A stretch of DNA of 64,000 bases from Dyella flagellata (lineage in GTDB: Bacteria > Pseudomonadota > Gammaproteobacteria > Xanthomonadales > Rhodanobacteraceae): NCBI RefSeq assembly GCF_030160275.1, contig NZ_BSOA01000049.1, positions 1 to 64,000 of the forward strand, given 5' to 3'. The notes beneath the pieces were generated by a model. The model ran no database searches. It worked only from the letters and a program-made list of their open reading frames with translations, and was not told the DNA's origin. Each line of letters opens with the position of its first letter. Position 1 is the first letter of the stretch. Positions 54,805 to 64,000 of this stretch are shown piece after piece. The translations under genes and the position numbers were made by a program.

Positions 54805-56466
54805 ATGCAATACATCTACACCATGAACGGGGTCAGCAAGATCGTTCCCCCGAAGCGCCAGATCATCAAGGATATTTCGCTGAGCTTCTTCCCAGGCGCC
54901 AAGATCGGCCTGCTGGGCTTGAACGGCGCGGGCAAGTCCACGGTGCTGCGCATCATGGCTGGCGTCGACAAGGACTTCCAGGGCGAAGCCCGGCCGCAGC
55001 CGGGCATCAAGGTCGGCTACCTGGCGCAGGAGCCGGAGCTGGATGCGGAGAAGACCGTGCGCCAGGCGGTGGAAGAAGGCGTATCGGTGATCTTTGACGC
55101 GCAGAAGCGGCTGGAAGAGGTCTATGCCGCCTATGGCGAGGAAGGCGCCGATTTCGACAAGCTCGCCGCTGAGCAGCAGCAGCTGGAAAACATCCTGGCC
55201 GTGAACGACGCGCACGCGCTGGAGCGCCAGCTGGAAGTGGCCGCCGACGCGCTGCGCCTGCCGGCGTGGGACGCCAAGATCGGTCCGCTGTCCGGCGGCG
55301 AGAAGCGCCGCGTGGCGCTGTGCCGCCTGCTGCTGTCCAAGCCGGACATGCTGCTGCTGGACGAGCCCACCAACCACCTGGACGCCGAATCGGTGGAGTG
55401 GCTGGAGCACTTCCTGCAGGATTATCCGGGCACGGTGGTGGCCGTTACCCACGATCGCTACTTCCTGGACAACGCCGCCGAGTGGATCCTGGAACTGGAC
55501 CGCGGCCGTGGCATTCCGTGGAAAGGCAACTACACCGAGTGGCTGGAGCAGAAGGACCAGCGCCTGAAGCAGGAAGCGCAGCAGGAAAAATCGCGCCAGA
55601 AGGCGATCGAGAAGGAACTGGAGTGGGTGCGCTCGGCCGCCAAGGGTCGCCAGTCCAAGGGCAAGGCGCGCCTGAACCGCTTCGAGGAATTGAACGCGGT
55701 CGAATACCAGCGCCGCAACGAAACCAACGAAATCTTCATTCCGCCGGGCGAACGCCTTGGCCAGGAAGTGATCGAATTCAAGAGCGTCACCAAATCCTTC
55801 GGCGATCGCCTGCTGATCGACGACCTGTCGTTCAAGGTGCCGCCGGGCGCGATCGTCGGCGTGATCGGTCCGAACGGCGCCGGCAAATCCACGCTGATGA
55901 AGCTGATCACCGGCGTCGAGAAGCCTGACAACGGCGAAGTGAAGATCGGTCATACCGTCAAGCTCGCCTACGTCGACCAGTCACGCGGCGCGCTCGATGC
56001 GAAGAACAACGTGTGGCAGGAAGTCTCGGGCGGCTCGGACATCCTCACCATCGGCAACTTTGAGATCCAGTCGCGCGCCTATATCGGCCGCTTCAATTTC
56101 AAGGGCACCGATCAGCAGAAGATCGTCGGCAATCTGTCCGGCGGTGAACGCGGCCGCCTGCATATGGCCAAGACGCTGCTGCAAGGCGGCAACGTACTGC
56201 TGCTGGACGAACCGTCGAACGACCTGGATATCGAAACCTTGCGCGCACTGGAAGACGCGTTGCTGGAATTCCCGGGCTGCGCGATGGTGATTTCGCATGA
56301 CCGCTGGTTCCTTGACCGCATCGCCACGCACATCATCGCGTTCGAAGGCGACTCGCACGTGGAATTCTTCCCCGGCAACTACAACGAATACGAAGCGGAC
56401 AAGAAGCGTCGCCTCGGCGACGAAGCTGCGAAGCCGCATCGCGTGAAGTACAAGAAACTGGCCTAA
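54805..56466 (+). CDS. ettA: Energy-dependent translational throttle protein EttA
   Basis: An ABC-F ATPase of 553 residues that binds the ribosomal E site and gates the first translation steps according to ATP/ADP. Two nucleotide-binding domains are visible: Walker [10 protein letters not shown] and GPNGAGKST, signatures LSGGEKRR and LSGGERGR, Walker [13 protein letters not shown] and [12 protein letters not shown]. The linker [19 protein letters not shown] lies between, with the EttA-type arm in domain 1. No transmembrane part. The start at 54805 ([16 protein letters not shown]) is standard. Confidence 0.95.
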   Translation: MQYIYTMNGVSKIVPPKRQIIKDISLSFFPGAKIGLLGLNGAGKSTVLRIMAGVDKDFQGEARPQPGIKVGYLAQEPELDAEKTVRQAVEEGVSVIFDAQKRLEEVYAAYGEEGADFDKLAAEQQQLENILAVNDAHALERQLEVAADALRLPAWDAKIGPLSGGEKRRVALCRLLLSKPDMLLLDEPTNHLDAESVEWLEHFLQDYPGTVVAVTHDRYFLDNAAEWILELDRGRGIPWKGNYTEWLEQKDQRLKQEAQQEKSRQKAIEKELEWVRSAAKGRQSKGKARLNRFEELNAVEYQRRNETNEIFIPPGERLGQEVIEFKSVTKSFGDRLLIDDLSFKVPPGAIVGVIGPNGAGKSTLMKLITGVEKPDNGEVKIGHTVKLAYVDQSRGALDAKNNVWQEVSGGSDILTIGNFEIQSRAYIGRFNFKGTDQQKIVGNLSGGERGRLHMAKTLLQGGNVLLLDEPSNDLDIETLRALEDALLEFPGCAMVISHDRWFLDRIATHIIAFEGDSHVEFFPGNYNEYEADKKRRLGDEAAKPHRVKYKKLA

Positions 56467-56475
56467 TGCGCTCCC

Positions 56476-56502
56476 AGCCCCTCTCCTTGCCGGAGAGGGG
56501 CT
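56476..56502 (+). terminator. CCCTCTCC-type hairpin after ettA
   Basis: An 11-bp stem AGCCCCTCTCC/GGAGAGGGGCT with a 5-base loop lies 10 bases after the ettA stop. No long T tract follows; it probably protects or ends the ettA transcript. Confidence 0.6.
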
Positions 56503-56530
56503 CAATCAGGCAAGACCCCGGAGAGATTCG

Positions 56531-57343
56531 ATGCATTTCATGGCCTCCCTGCAAGCCGCATGGACCCGCAGCAACTCCCTGGTCTGCGTCGGCCTCGATC
56601 CGGAGCCCGCCAAATTCCCAGTACACCTCAAGGACCGTCCTGACGCGGTGTTCGAATTCTGCCGCGCCATCGTCGACGACACCGCCGACCTGGTCTGCTC
56701 ATACAAGCCGCAAATCGCCCATTTCGCTGCCCTGCGCGCGGAAGACGCGCTGGAACGCCTGATCGCGCACATCCATGCCAGGCACCCCGGTGTACCGGTG
56801 ATTCTCGACGCCAAGCGCGGCGATATCGGCAGCACGGCACAGCATTACGTCACCGAAGCGTTCGAGCGCTATGGCGCCGATGCGGTCACGCTCAATCCTT
56901 ATCTCGGCCGGGATTCCGCGCAGCCCTTCCTCGATCGTGCCGACAAGGGCGTGATCCTGCTCTGCCATACCTCCAACCCCGGCGCCGCCGACCTGCAGGA
57001 TCTGGACGTCGGCGGCAAGCCGCTGTACCAGCACGTTGCGCGCATCATCGCGCAAGAATGGAACACTCACGGAAATTGCGCACTGGTCACCGGCGCCACC
57101 TATCCAGAGCAACTGGCCGAAGTACGTGCGCTGATCGGCGACACACCGTTGCTGGTACCCGGCATCGGCGCACAGGGCGGCGACGTGCAAGCCGTAGTAC
57201 GCCATGGCCGTACCGCGAACGGCACCGGCCTGATGATCAATTCCTCCCGCGCCATTCTCTATGCGGGCAGCGGTGAGGATTTCGCCGCCGTGGCGCGCAA
57301 AGCGACGCTCGACCTGCGCGATAGCATCAATCACTATCGATAG
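56531..57343 (+). CDS. pyrF: Orotidine 5'-phosphate decarboxylase
   Basis: The last step of UMP synthesis. The 270-residue protein belongs to the longer type 2 OMP decarboxylases. The catalytic Asp-Lys-Asp array is [17 protein letters not shown]. The N-terminal [15 protein letters not shown] and the C-terminal phosphate loop [15 protein letters not shown] are present. The start at 56531 follows GGAGAG. Confidence 0.94.
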   Translation: MHFMASLQAAWTRSNSLVCVGLDPEPAKFPVHLKDRPDAVFEFCRAIVDDTADLVCSYKPQIAHFAALRAEDALERLIAHIHARHPGVPVILDAKRGDIGSTAQHYVTEAFERYGADAVTLNPYLGRDSAQPFLDRADKGVILLCHTSNPGAADLQDLDVGGKPLYQHVARIIAQEWNTHGNCALVTGATYPEQLAEVRALIGDTPLLVPGIGAQGGDVQAVVRHGRTANGTGLMINSSRAILYAGSGEDFAAVARKATLDLRDSINHYR

Positions 57344-57387
57344 GGTTGATTGATCCGAAACCTCCTGTTTTCGAGGAAGGGGCGTCC

Positions 57388-57483
57388 ATGCCGAACTTCG
57401 ATTTGCTGATGTTGCTGGGCTTCATCCTGCCTGGCGCGATCATTTGCCTGATCCATAGACGCCTCACCCGGGCATCGCGCTGA
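57388..57483 (+). CDS. Small membrane peptide, 31 residues, coupled to the next gene
   Basis: An ATG with a strong GAGGAAGG ribosome-binding site starts a 31-codon frame, MPNFDLLMLLGFILPGAIIC then LIHRRLTRASR. One hydrophobic helix is followed by a basic tail, a typical single-pass small protein with a positive cytoplasmic end. Its stop overlaps the start of the next membrane-protein gene (TGATG), so translation of the two is coupled. No family is recognised; it could alternatively be only a leader that feeds ribosomes to the next gene. Confidence 0.65.
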   Translation: MPNFDLLMLLGFILPGAIICLIHRRLTRASR

Positions 57484-57986
57484 TGTACATGGGCCACTAT
57501 GCCATCGCCCTTGGTGCGCGCCGCTGGCTGAGGCCGCTACCGATGGCGTGGCTGCTGTTCGCCTCGATCGAACCGGATTTGCATGACGCAGTGGGCAATG
57601 CGATTCCGGCGCTAAGCATCGGGCCGGACACGCATACCCTCGTTGGCGTCACGGGTGCTGCGCTGATCGTCACCTTGCTGGCGGCGATTCTGTTCCGGCA
57701 AGTGTCATTGGCTTTGGGCAGCGGTTTGCTGGTGCTTTCCCATGTTGGCGTCGACTATCTGACCAGCCGACTACCGCTGTGGCGCCACGGCCCGGATATC
57801 GGATTACATCTGTACGCGACGCCGTGGGCCGATTTTTTGCTGGAAGCGTTAGTGATGGTAGCCGGTTTGATCCTTTATGCGGCGTCGCCCGACCTGCGTC
57901 GTCCGGCACGCGGCAGCCTGATAGGCATGGGATTGCTGATGCTGGCCATGCAGGCGATATGGAATTTTGGCCTGGGCAGCCGTTGA
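57483..57986 (+). CDS. Integral membrane protein (MF.GHFA-type, YdjM/DUF457-like)
   Basis: A 167-residue protein with four to five hydrophobic helices. The opening MYMGHYAIALGARRW, and SIEPDLHDAV and the conserved HT in THTLVGVTGAALIV, recall YdjM-like membrane proteins that start M.GH.A. Histidines and aspartates (His5, Asp in EPDLHD, His in DTHTL, His in SHVGVDYL) could form a metal site. The role is unknown. Coupled to the 31-residue peptide before it; a double palindromic repeat follows. Confidence 0.75.
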   Translation: MYMGHYAIALGARRWLRPLPMAWLLFASIEPDLHDAVGNAIPALSIGPDTHTLVGVTGAALIVTLLAAILFRQVSLALGSGLLVLSHVGVDYLTSRLPLWRHGPDIGLHLYATPWADFLLEALVMVAGLILYAASPDLRRPARGSLIGMGLLMLAMQAIWNFGLGSR

Positions 57987-57988
57987 GC

Positions 57989-58059
57989 GCGTAGGCTGGG
58001 ATGACAATCCCAGCTTTCTAGGTAGCTTCCCGATGCTGGGATTGCCATCCCAGCCTACC
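57989..58059. repeat. REP-like palindromic repeat, double form
   Basis: CGCGTAGGCTGGGATGACAA at the left and ATTGCCATCCCAGCCTACC at the right, spacer TTTCTAGGTAGCTTCCCGAT. It is almost the same as the copy at 21417 and lies between two same-strand genes. Confidence 0.85.
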
Positions 58060-58163
58060 TTCCACGCCCAAGCCTCCTGCCCTCCCCCGCGCAACGGCAC
58101 TGTGTCAGTATCAGGCGCGGAAATCGGCCCAGTGCCGATCGGGGAATCCTCCAGAGGGAACGT

Positions 58164-60185
58164 ATGCGGACACTGAACGGGCAGGCCATGGGTTCAAGAA
58201 TTTGCGGTTTTTTGCGGCGAACAGGGTGGACTTTATGGCTGGCCGCGTTGGTGCTCGGACCGGTGCAATGGGCTCATGCCGCCAGTCCCGATCCGTCCCT
58301 GGTTGCGAAAATCAACGCGGCGACGTTCGAGGTAGTCATTCCCAGGGCGGGCAACGATCCGCTTACCTACGAGAAGCCCCTGCCGCTCGATTTGCTGCCC
58401 TACCAGGAGCGCACCGACAAATACTTTTCCGTCGGCACGGCCTTTGCGATTGGACACAATCACTACGTCACCGCAGGCCACGTGCTGCTGGCGGCGGTCG
58501 GTGATCTCACCGGTGCACCGGCGCTGCGCGATGCCAGCGGCCATGTCTACGCTATCGACAAAGTGGAAAAATTCTCGCTGCAGCAGGACTTCGTGATGTT
58601 CTCGCTGAAGGAACAGCCTCATGACAACGCCTCTCTGGCAACCAATACCAAGGCTGCGTTGAACAGCGTGGTGTATGCGGTGGGCAACGCGCTGGGCACC
58701 GGCGTGGTGATTCGCGACGGCTTGTACACCTCCGACACGCCCGAAGACGAGAACGGCCGCTGGAAATGGATGCGCTTCTCCGCCGCCGCATCGCCCGGCA
58801 ACAGCGGCGGCCCGTTGCTGGACCAGAATGGCAAGGTCATCGGCGTGGTACTGATGAAATCGCCCAACGAAAACCTCAACTACGCCTTGCCGATCGGCGA
58901 AGTGCTGAACGCCCCGGACAATGCGGCGGTGATGGACAAGCGCATCACGTATCAGCTGGATGTAGTGGAGGACACTCAGACCAGCACATTCAAGGCGCAG
59001 TTTCCCTTGCCTGCGGCCTATGCGGACTTCAGCGCCACTTACTTGAAGCTGTTCTACGCCCAGGGCGACGAGCAACTGAAGAAACTGTTGCAGCAGCAGG
59101 GCGACGATTTGTTTCCGCATGGTCCGGGTTCCAATCACATCCTGCATGAAACACCCGAGCTGAGCCTGTTTCCCGAGCTTATCGTCCGCAACCGCAGCGG
59201 CCAGTGGTCGTACACGGGACGCGAACTCAACCGTGTGCCGCTCAGCGGCAACGGTTACGTGGCCAGCGGCTATGTCGGCCACAATTTCCTGATCCATCTG
59301 CGCCGCCCTGACGACATGCAGGCGACCACGTTCTACAACGATCCCAAGCAGATGATGGATCTGATCCTGAAGACCGGCTATTGGACACGGGAAATCGGTC
59401 CCGAGAAGATCAAGATCACCTCCCTGGGCAAGCCTGCGAGCAGCAGCACTTACACGGATGACTGGCTGCGCCACTGGAAAGTATTCGTGTGGTCGCTGCC
59501 CTACATCAACGGGCAAATGGAAGTGTTCGCCCTGCCGGTACCGGATGGCCTGGCGATCATGATGCGCATGAACCCGTCGATGGGCACGCACGACAGTTTG
59601 GCCGACATGAAGGCGCTCACCGATTTCTTCAACGTGGATTACGGCGGTACGCTCGCCCAATGGAAGCAATTCCTTGCCGATTCCTCGCTGCTGCCTGAAG
59701 TGCTGAGGGACGCACACATCGATTTCGACTACAGCAAACACTTCAGCTACGACGCCAGCAACATCAGCTTCGGCTACCCCTCCGCGTTGCAATCGATCAC
59801 GCCGGACAACGTGCTTTTCCTGGGTGTGGGCTATTACCAGGACCACGGCAAGTTCGCGCTGCAACCGGGTGTGATCCAGGTCCGTCTGAACAGCACCGAT
59901 CCCGATCGCATCAGCGTCAAGCGGCACATCACCCCCAGCCCCGACCTCGACGACAATTTCAAGGAAGCCTGGGGCAAGCTGTTGCACAAGCAGCATCCCT
60001 TTGATGGCGTGCCTTACAACGACGGTGACGAGATGGACGTGGCCGCGGTGATCGATCCACCCGCGAGCGATGCGCCGCAGGAGCTGTACACCGCCTTCTA
60101 CGGCACGCAGGGAACGCACAAGCCCGAAGCGATGAAGGCGAAGCTGAAGCTGCTGACACAGCAGCTCAAGGTGAAGTCGCACTGA
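58164..60185 (+). CDS. Secreted trypsin-like serine protease with large unknown C-terminal region
   Basis: A 673-residue protein. The signal peptide ends at WAHAA near residue 40. A trypsin/S1-like domain (about 85-250) has the full triad: His106 in VTAGHVLL, Asp142 in LQQDFVMF, Ser214 in SPGNSGGPLLD. The remaining 420 residues match no family I recognise and have no PDZ motif, so this is not a DegP/HtrA layout. The start at 58164 has an AGAGGG site; an ATG at 58188 is also possible. A CCCTCTCC hairpin follows. Substrate unknown. Confidence 0.82.
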   Translation: MRTLNGQAMGSRICGFLRRTGWTLWLAALVLGPVQWAHAASPDPSLVAKINAATFEVVIPRAGNDPLTYEKPLPLDLLPYQERTDKYFSVGTAFAIGHNHYVTAGHVLLAAVGDLTGAPALRDASGHVYAIDKVEKFSLQQDFVMFSLKEQPHDNASLATNTKAALNSVVYAVGNALGTGVVIRDGLYTSDTPEDENGRWKWMRFSAAASPGNSGGPLLDQNGKVIGVVLMKSPNENLNYALPIGEVLNAPDNAAVMDKRITYQLDVVEDTQTSTFKAQFPLPAAYADFSATYLKLFYAQGDEQLKKLLQQQGDDLFPHGPGSNHILHETPELSLFPELIVRNRSGQWSYTGRELNRVPLSGNGYVASGYVGHNFLIHLRRPDDMQATTFYNDPKQMMDLILKTGYWTREIGPEKIKITSLGKPASSSTYTDDWLRHWKVFVWSLPYINGQMEVFALPVPDGLAIMMRMNPSMGTHDSLADMKALTDFFNVDYGGTLAQWKQFLADSSLLPEVLRDAHIDFDYSKHFSYDASNISFGYPSALQSITPDNVLFLGVGYYQDHGKFALQPGVIQVRLNSTDPDRISVKRHITPSPDLDDNFKEAWGKLLHKQHPFDGVPYNDGDEMDVAAVIDPPASDAPQELYTAFYGTQGTHKPEAMKAKLKLLTQQLKVKSH

Positions 60186-60197
60186 AGCCCGGCAACG

Positions 60198-60218
60198 CCC
60201 TCTCCGACCGGGAGAGGG
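60198..60218 (+). terminator. CCCTCTCC-type hairpin after the protease gene
   Basis: An 8-bp stem CCCTCTCC/GGAGAGGG with a 5-base loop, 12 bases past the stop codon. The remaining 180 bases before uppP contain no gene. Confidence 0.55.
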
Positions 60219-60399
60219 TGCTGCCCCTAGCTGAATTCGCATTCATACCATAGCGTTGTCTGTCGTCGAGCTTACATTGGCCAACGGCTTGCATTCGCAC
60301 TCTCCTCATCTTCATACCCGATAATGACAGGCCGGCCGGCGCAAGCCCCGCCAACAGCCGGCCACGGATAACGTCTTCACTCCCATAAAGGATCGACGC

Positions 60400-61230
60400 G
60401 TGAGTTTGTGGTTCCTGATTTTCCTGAGCGTGCTGCAAGGTGTAACAGAGCTTTTCCCGGTCAGCAGCCTTGGCCATACCTTGCTGGTGCCCGCGCTGTT
60501 CGGGGTGCACATCGACAAGCACGCGCCGCAACTGATTCCCTTTCTGGTCGCCCTGCACCTGGGTACGGCTGTGGCGTTGCTCGGTTATTTCCGCCAACGC
60601 TGGATCGCTCTGATCCGCGGCTTCTTCGCTTCGCTGGCCGGACGCCATAACGACGAAGGGCACATGATGTGGGCACTGATCATCGGCACCATTCCCGCGT
60701 GCGTGGTGGGGTTGCTGCTGGAAAAACGACTGGAATTGGTGTTCAAGGATCTGCGCATCGTCGCTGTGGCGCTGATCGTCAACGGCTTGCTGTTGTGGCT
60801 CGGTGACCGGCTGGAGCGCACTCGTCTGCACAAGGCGCCGGAGAAGCTCAGTTTTCGACAGGCGTTCCTGGTCGGGCTGGCGCAAGTGGGCGCGTTGATT
60901 CCAGGTTTCTCGCGCAGCGGCCTGACCATGATCGCCGGGTCCGCCACCGGCCTGGACAAGGAAAAGGCCGCCGAATTTTCCTTCCTGCTCGGCACGCCGA
61001 TCATTCTTGCCGCCGGCGTATTGGAAATTCCGAAACTGTTCAAGGTACCGGAACAACTGGGCGACGCCTTCCTCGGTGGCGTGCTGACGGCGATCGCGGC
61101 GTGGCTCAGCCTGCGCTTTCTGATGCGCTATTTCGAAGGTCGTGGACGGCTTGCGTCGTTCGGCACCTACTGCCTGATTGCCGGCGCGGCATTCCTGGGC
61201 TGGTTCCTGTTCCATCCCCAGCCGGCATAA
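60400..61230 (+). CDS. uppP: Undecaprenyl-diphosphate phosphatase
   Basis: An inner-membrane enzyme (BacA family) that recycles the lipid carrier for peptidoglycan. The 276-residue protein has the two signature motifs [20 protein letters not shown] (about 12-31) and [15 protein letters not shown] (about 166-180) and about eight helices. The start is GTG at 60400, with AAAGGA upstream. Convergent with def; a weak CCGCC/GGCGG hairpin lies between them. Confidence 0.95.
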   Translation: MSLWFLIFLSVLQGVTELFPVSSLGHTLLVPALFGVHIDKHAPQLIPFLVALHLGTAVALLGYFRQRWIALIRGFFASLAGRHNDEGHMMWALIIGTIPACVVGLLLEKRLELVFKDLRIVAVALIVNGLLLWLGDRLERTRLHKAPEKLSFRQAFLVGLAQVGALIPGFSRSGLTMIAGSATGLDKEKAAEFSFLLGTPIILAAGVLEIPKLFKVPEQLGDAFLGGVLTAIAAWLSLRFLMRYFEGRGRLASFGTYCLIAGAAFLGWFLFHPQPA

Positions 61231-61316
61231 ATCCGCCTTTCACTTTGGCGGCTCGACAATTCAACGCGCCGCAGCCACGTGCCTGCTTAAGTTTGCTACG
61301 TGAGAATCCTGGCGGA

Positions 61317-61856
61317 TCAATCCTCGGCGACCGGATCCATGCCGGGAAACAGCACCTCGGTAAAGCCGAATTTGCTGAAATCGGTAATGCGCGAAGGATA
61401 CAGGCGTCCGATCAGATGATCGCATTCATGCTGCACCACGCGCGCGTGAAAGCCTTGCGCGTTGCGGTCGATGCGCGAGCCCTTCGGATCGATGCCTTCG
61501 TAGCGGATCATCGAATAGCGGTTGACCGCTCCGCGCAGACCCGGCACCGACAAGCAGCCTTCCCAGCCCTCCTCCATGTCCTGCGACAGTGGCGTGATGA
61601 CCGGATTGAGCAGAATGGTTTGTGGTACCGGCGGCGCGTCCGGATAGCGCTCGGACTGCTCGAAGCCGAAGATCGCCAACTGCAGGTCCACGCCGATCTG
61701 CGGCGCGGCAAGGCCGACGCCACCGGCGGCATGCATGGTGTCGAACATGTCGGCGATCAGCGCATCGAGTTCGGCAGTGTTGAGCATGCCATCGGGCACA
61801 GGCGGAGCGACACGCAGCAGGCGTGGATCACCCATTTTCAGAATCTCGCGGATCAT
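61317..61856 (-). CDS. def: Peptide deformylase
   Basis: Removes the formyl group from new proteins. The 179-residue enzyme has all three motifs: [11 protein letters not shown] (46-56), EGCLSVP with metal ligand Cys101, and QHECDHLIG with His143, Glu144 and His147. The N-terminus [14 protein letters not shown] is standard. It is not linked to fmt here, so it may be one of two deformylase genes. Confidence 0.95.
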   Translation of the reverse strand: MIREILKMGDPRLLRVAPPVPDGMLNTAELDALIADMFDTMHAAGGVGLAAPQIGVDLQLAIFGFEQSERYPDAPPVPQTILLNPVITPLSQDMEEGWEGCLSVPGLRGAVNRYSMIRYEGIDPKGSRIDRNAQGFHARVVQHECDHLIGRLYPSRITDFSKFGFTEVLFPGMDPVAED

Positions 61857-62034
61857 GCCAACCTCGTAGCAAGCGTTACCGGTTACCCGGAAGTCTAACT
61901 GCGGCCGAGCTGCCGTGAATGCAAGCCGATCCCGGCGGCTACCGTTCCGTCATCAAAAACGCGTCCGATCCGCTATTGACCCCTGCCGCCGACGGGACGA
62001 ACCTAGGCTAGGTTTAGGCGGATCCGGAGTGCAT

Positions 62035-64000
62035 ATGGACAGTGTCGCAATGAGGCCCAACAGCGTAGCCGGCAGAGTTCTGTGGGCGGTCATCGCTGCC
62101 ATCGGCGCCGCCTGCCTGGCGGTAATCGCCCTGCGCCGCGGCGAGCCGGTCAACGCCATCTGGCTGGTGGCCGCGGCGGTGGCGATTTTCCTGATCGGCT
62201 ACCGCTTCTACGGCAAGTTCATCGAACACCGCGTGCTGCAGATGGACCCCAGCCGCGCGCCACCCTCGGTGCTACGCAACGACGGGCTGGACTACGTGCC
62301 CACCGACAAGTGGGTGGTGTTCGGCCACCACTTCGCCGCGATTGCCGGCGCAGGCCCGCTGGTGGGGCCCGTGCTGGCCGCACAGATGGGCTACCTGCCG
62401 GGCACCTTGTGGATCCTGTTCGGCGTGGTACTGGGTGGTGCGGTGCAAGATTTCATGGTGCTGGGCCTGTCGGTGCGCCGCGATGCACGCTCGCTCGGCC
62501 ACATGCTGCGTGAGGAGCTGGGCGCGTTGGCCGGCGTGGTGGCCATGTTCGGCCTGCTGGCGTTGATGATGATCGTGCTGGCCGTGCTGGCGCTGGTGGT
62601 GGTCAAGGCGCTCACCCACAGCCCATGGGGCACTTTCTCGGTCGCCTGCACCATTCCCATTGCGCTGCTGATGGGCGTGTACCTGCGCTGGTTGCGTCCC
62701 GGGCGCATCCTGGAGGTCTCGCTGATCGGCCTGGTGCTATTGATCTCATCCATCGCCTACGGCGCACATATAGCCGCAACGCCGGAACTGGCCAGGTTGT
62801 TCGATTTCGACGCCAAGTCGCTGGCATGGCTGTTGATCATCTACGGCTTCGTAGCCTCCGTCCTGCCCGTATGGCTGTTGCTGGCGCCCCGCGATTATCT
62901 GTCCACCTTCCTCAAGATCGGCACCATCCTGCTGCTGGCCCTCGCCATCATCCTGGCCGCACCGCAACTGCAGATGCCGGCCGTGTCACGCTTCATCGAC
63001 GGCACCGGCCCGGTGTTCCAGGGGCAGCTGTTCCCGTTCCTGTTCATCACCATTGCCTGCGGTTCGGTATCGGGCTGGCATTCGATCATTGCCTCGGGCA
63101 CAACGCCGAAGCTGCTTTCCAGCGAAGGCGAGGCGCGCATGGTCGGCTACGGCGGCATGCTGATGGAAGCGTTCGTCGCCATCATGGCTTTGATCGCCGC
63201 TTCCTCGCTGCATCCGGGGGTGTATTTCGCGATGAACTCGCCTTCGGCGGCGATCGGCACCACGGTTGAGCATGCCGCCAGTGTGATCAGCCAGTGGGGC
63301 TTCGTGGTTACGCCGGATGAGCTGGTGCGCACCGCGAAGGACATCGGCGAAACCAGCATCCTCAGCCGTGCCGGCGGCGCGCCCACGCTGGCGGTAGGCA
63401 TGGCTCAGCTGCTGCACAACATCCTGCCCGGCGAAGGCATGGTCGCGTTCTGGTACCACTACGCGATCCTGTTCGAAGCCCTGTTCATCCTCACCACGGT
63501 GGATGCGGGTACGCGCGTGGGACGCTTCATGATCCAGGAAATCGCAGGTCTGGTGTATGCGCCGCTGAAAGGCACCGAATCGTGGGTCGGCAACGTGCTG
63601 GCCACCACCATCTGCGTGGGTTTATGGGGCTATTTCCTGTATCAGGGCGCGGTCGACCCCCTGGGCGGCATCAATACCTTGTGGCCGTTGTTCGGCATCG
63701 CCAACCAGATGCTGGCAGCCATTGCGTTGATGCTTGCCACCCTGGTCACAGTGAAGCTCAAACGCGAGCGCTACGCCTGGGTACCGGGTATTCCGGCCGT
63801 GTGGCTGGTGATTTGCACGCTCACGGCTGGCTGCGAAAAACTCGTCGGCCCGATCAGCTTCAGCGCCGCCGCGCAGAAGTACACCCAGGCCCTGCAAGCC
63901 GGCACGCTGCTGGCGCCGGCCAAATCCTTGGATGAAATGCAGCGCATCATCACCAACAACAGGGTGGACGCCACGCTCACAGCGGTGTTCGTGCTGCTGG
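62035..64000 (+). CDS. cstA: Carbon starvation protein CstA family transporter (3' end beyond the window)
   Basis: The first 655 codons of a large polytopic membrane protein, open to the end of the window. The family start NAIWLVAAAVAIFLIGYRFY and the segments VVFGHHFAAIAGAGPLVGP, ILFGVVLGGAVQDFM and SRAGGAPTLAVGMAQLLHN identify CstA. Members take up pyruvate or peptides with a cation. ATG 62035 has a GGAG site 5 bases away; ATG 62050 is a weaker choice. The 178 bases upstream hold a small AACCTA/TAGGTT dyad near 62000-62014 and no gene. Confidence 0.95.
   Translation, partial: MDSVAMRPNSVAGRVLWAVIAAIGAACLAVIALRRGEPVNAIWLVAAAVAIFLIGYRFYGKFIEHRVLQMDPSRAPPSVLRNDGLDYVPTDKWVVFGHHFAAIAGAGPLVGPVLAAQMGYLPGTLWILFGVVLGGAVQDFMVLGLSVRRDARSLGHMLREELGALAGVVAMFGLLALMMIVLAVLALVVVKALTHSPWGTFSVACTIPIALLMGVYLRWLRPGRILEVSLIGLVLLISSIAYGAHIAATPELARLFDFDAKSLAWLLIIYGFVASVLPVWLLLAPRDYLSTFLKIGTILLLALAIILAAPQLQMPAVSRFIDGTGPVFQGQLFPFLFITIACGSVSGWHSIIASGTTPKLLSSEGEARMVGYGGMLMEAFVAIMALIAASSLHPGVYFAMNSPSAAIGTTVEHAASVISQWGFVVTPDELVRTAKDIGETSILSRAGGAPTLAVGMAQLLHNILPGEGMVAFWYHYAILFEALFILTTVDAGTRVGRFMIQEIAGLVYAPLKGTESWVGNVLATTICVGLWGYFLYQGAVDPLGGINTLWPLFGIANQMLAAIALMLATLVTVKLKRERYAWVPGIPAVWLVICTLTAGCEKLVGPISFSAAAQKYTQALQAGTLLAPAKSLDEMQRIITNNRVDATLTAVFVLL

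Noticed and set aside
58233-60242. 669-codon open frame antisense to the serine protease gene
   Set aside because: The sense frame has a signal peptide and full catalytic triad; the antisense product is His/Arg/Val-rich low-information sequence typical of GC-rich shadows.
1-64000. tRNA, rRNA, CRISPR array, insertion sequence or prophage genes
   Set aside because: None seen: no tRNA-like cloverleaf, no regularly spaced direct repeats, no transposase or phage structural gene recognised.

Overview
The window is GC-rich, densely coded gammaproteobacterial chromosome. The best fit is Rhodanobacteraceae/Xanthomonadales (Dyella, Luteibacter or Rhodanobacter type). This rests on a permease-less hprK-rapZ-EIIA-HPr-EI PTS operon, an H-NS/BpH3-type nucleoid protein, a RibB fused to a dead RibA domain, and dispersed REP-like palindromes. 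The assignment comes from gene order and protein style, not from a database search. No rRNA, tRNA, CRISPR array, insertion sequence or prophage gene was seen.

Layout. 0.2-4.7 kb: regulatory PTS operon (hprK, rapZ, EIIA, ptsH, ptsI). 4.7-10.5 kb: yeiE-like regulator divergent from a yeiH-like transporter, tsaB, an NTF2-fold protein, a hydrolase remnant, an XRE/MmyB regulator and a secreted clan GH-A glycosidase. 10.6-19.8 kb: housekeeping genes (valS, rimI, a HolD-like gene, pssA, proS, H-NS, thrE-like exporter). 19.9-35.2 kb: the most unusual block. An NtrY/NtrC-like two-component pair, an L,D-transpeptidase and an alpha/beta hydrolase lie downstream of six MacB-like permeases arranged as three A/B pairs, which share one ABC ATPase and one periplasmic adaptor. 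A consensus sigma-54 promoter with clustered upstream enhancer-like palindromes precedes the adaptor gene. 35.2-38 kb: hemP with a Fur box, an unknown companion gene, an aldo/keto reductase and a secreted protein. 38-52.4 kb: a riboflavin/thiamine/one-carbon region (pgpA, thiL, nusB, ribH; ribBA and ribE behind an FMN riboswitch; ribD, nrdR, glyA). It is interrupted by an LD-carboxypeptidase plus GH3 enzyme, a LysR-oxidoreductase pair and cysK. 52.7-64 kb: a secreted protein, a DUF817 membrane protein, ettA, pyrF, a 31-residue membrane peptide coupled to a membrane protein, a secreted trypsin-like protease, uppP, def, and a cstA gene that runs off the right end.

How the parts may work together. 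The 19.9-35.2 kb block reads as a self-contained envelope or peptide-export response. A histidine kinase with a very short periplasmic loop would phosphorylate a sigma-54 activator. That activator would bind the palindromes upstream of the adaptor and fire the exporter array together with a cell-wall transpeptidase. The permease pairs look like repeated duplications of one A/B unit, with a decayed seventh permease tail left between pairs. This is inference from sequence and order; the transported substrate cannot be read from the DNA.

Two families of short dispersed elements mark many intergenic ends: a REP-like palindrome built on TGGGATnnCAATCCCAGCCTAC (single and double forms) and a CCCTCTCC/GGAGAGGG hairpin.
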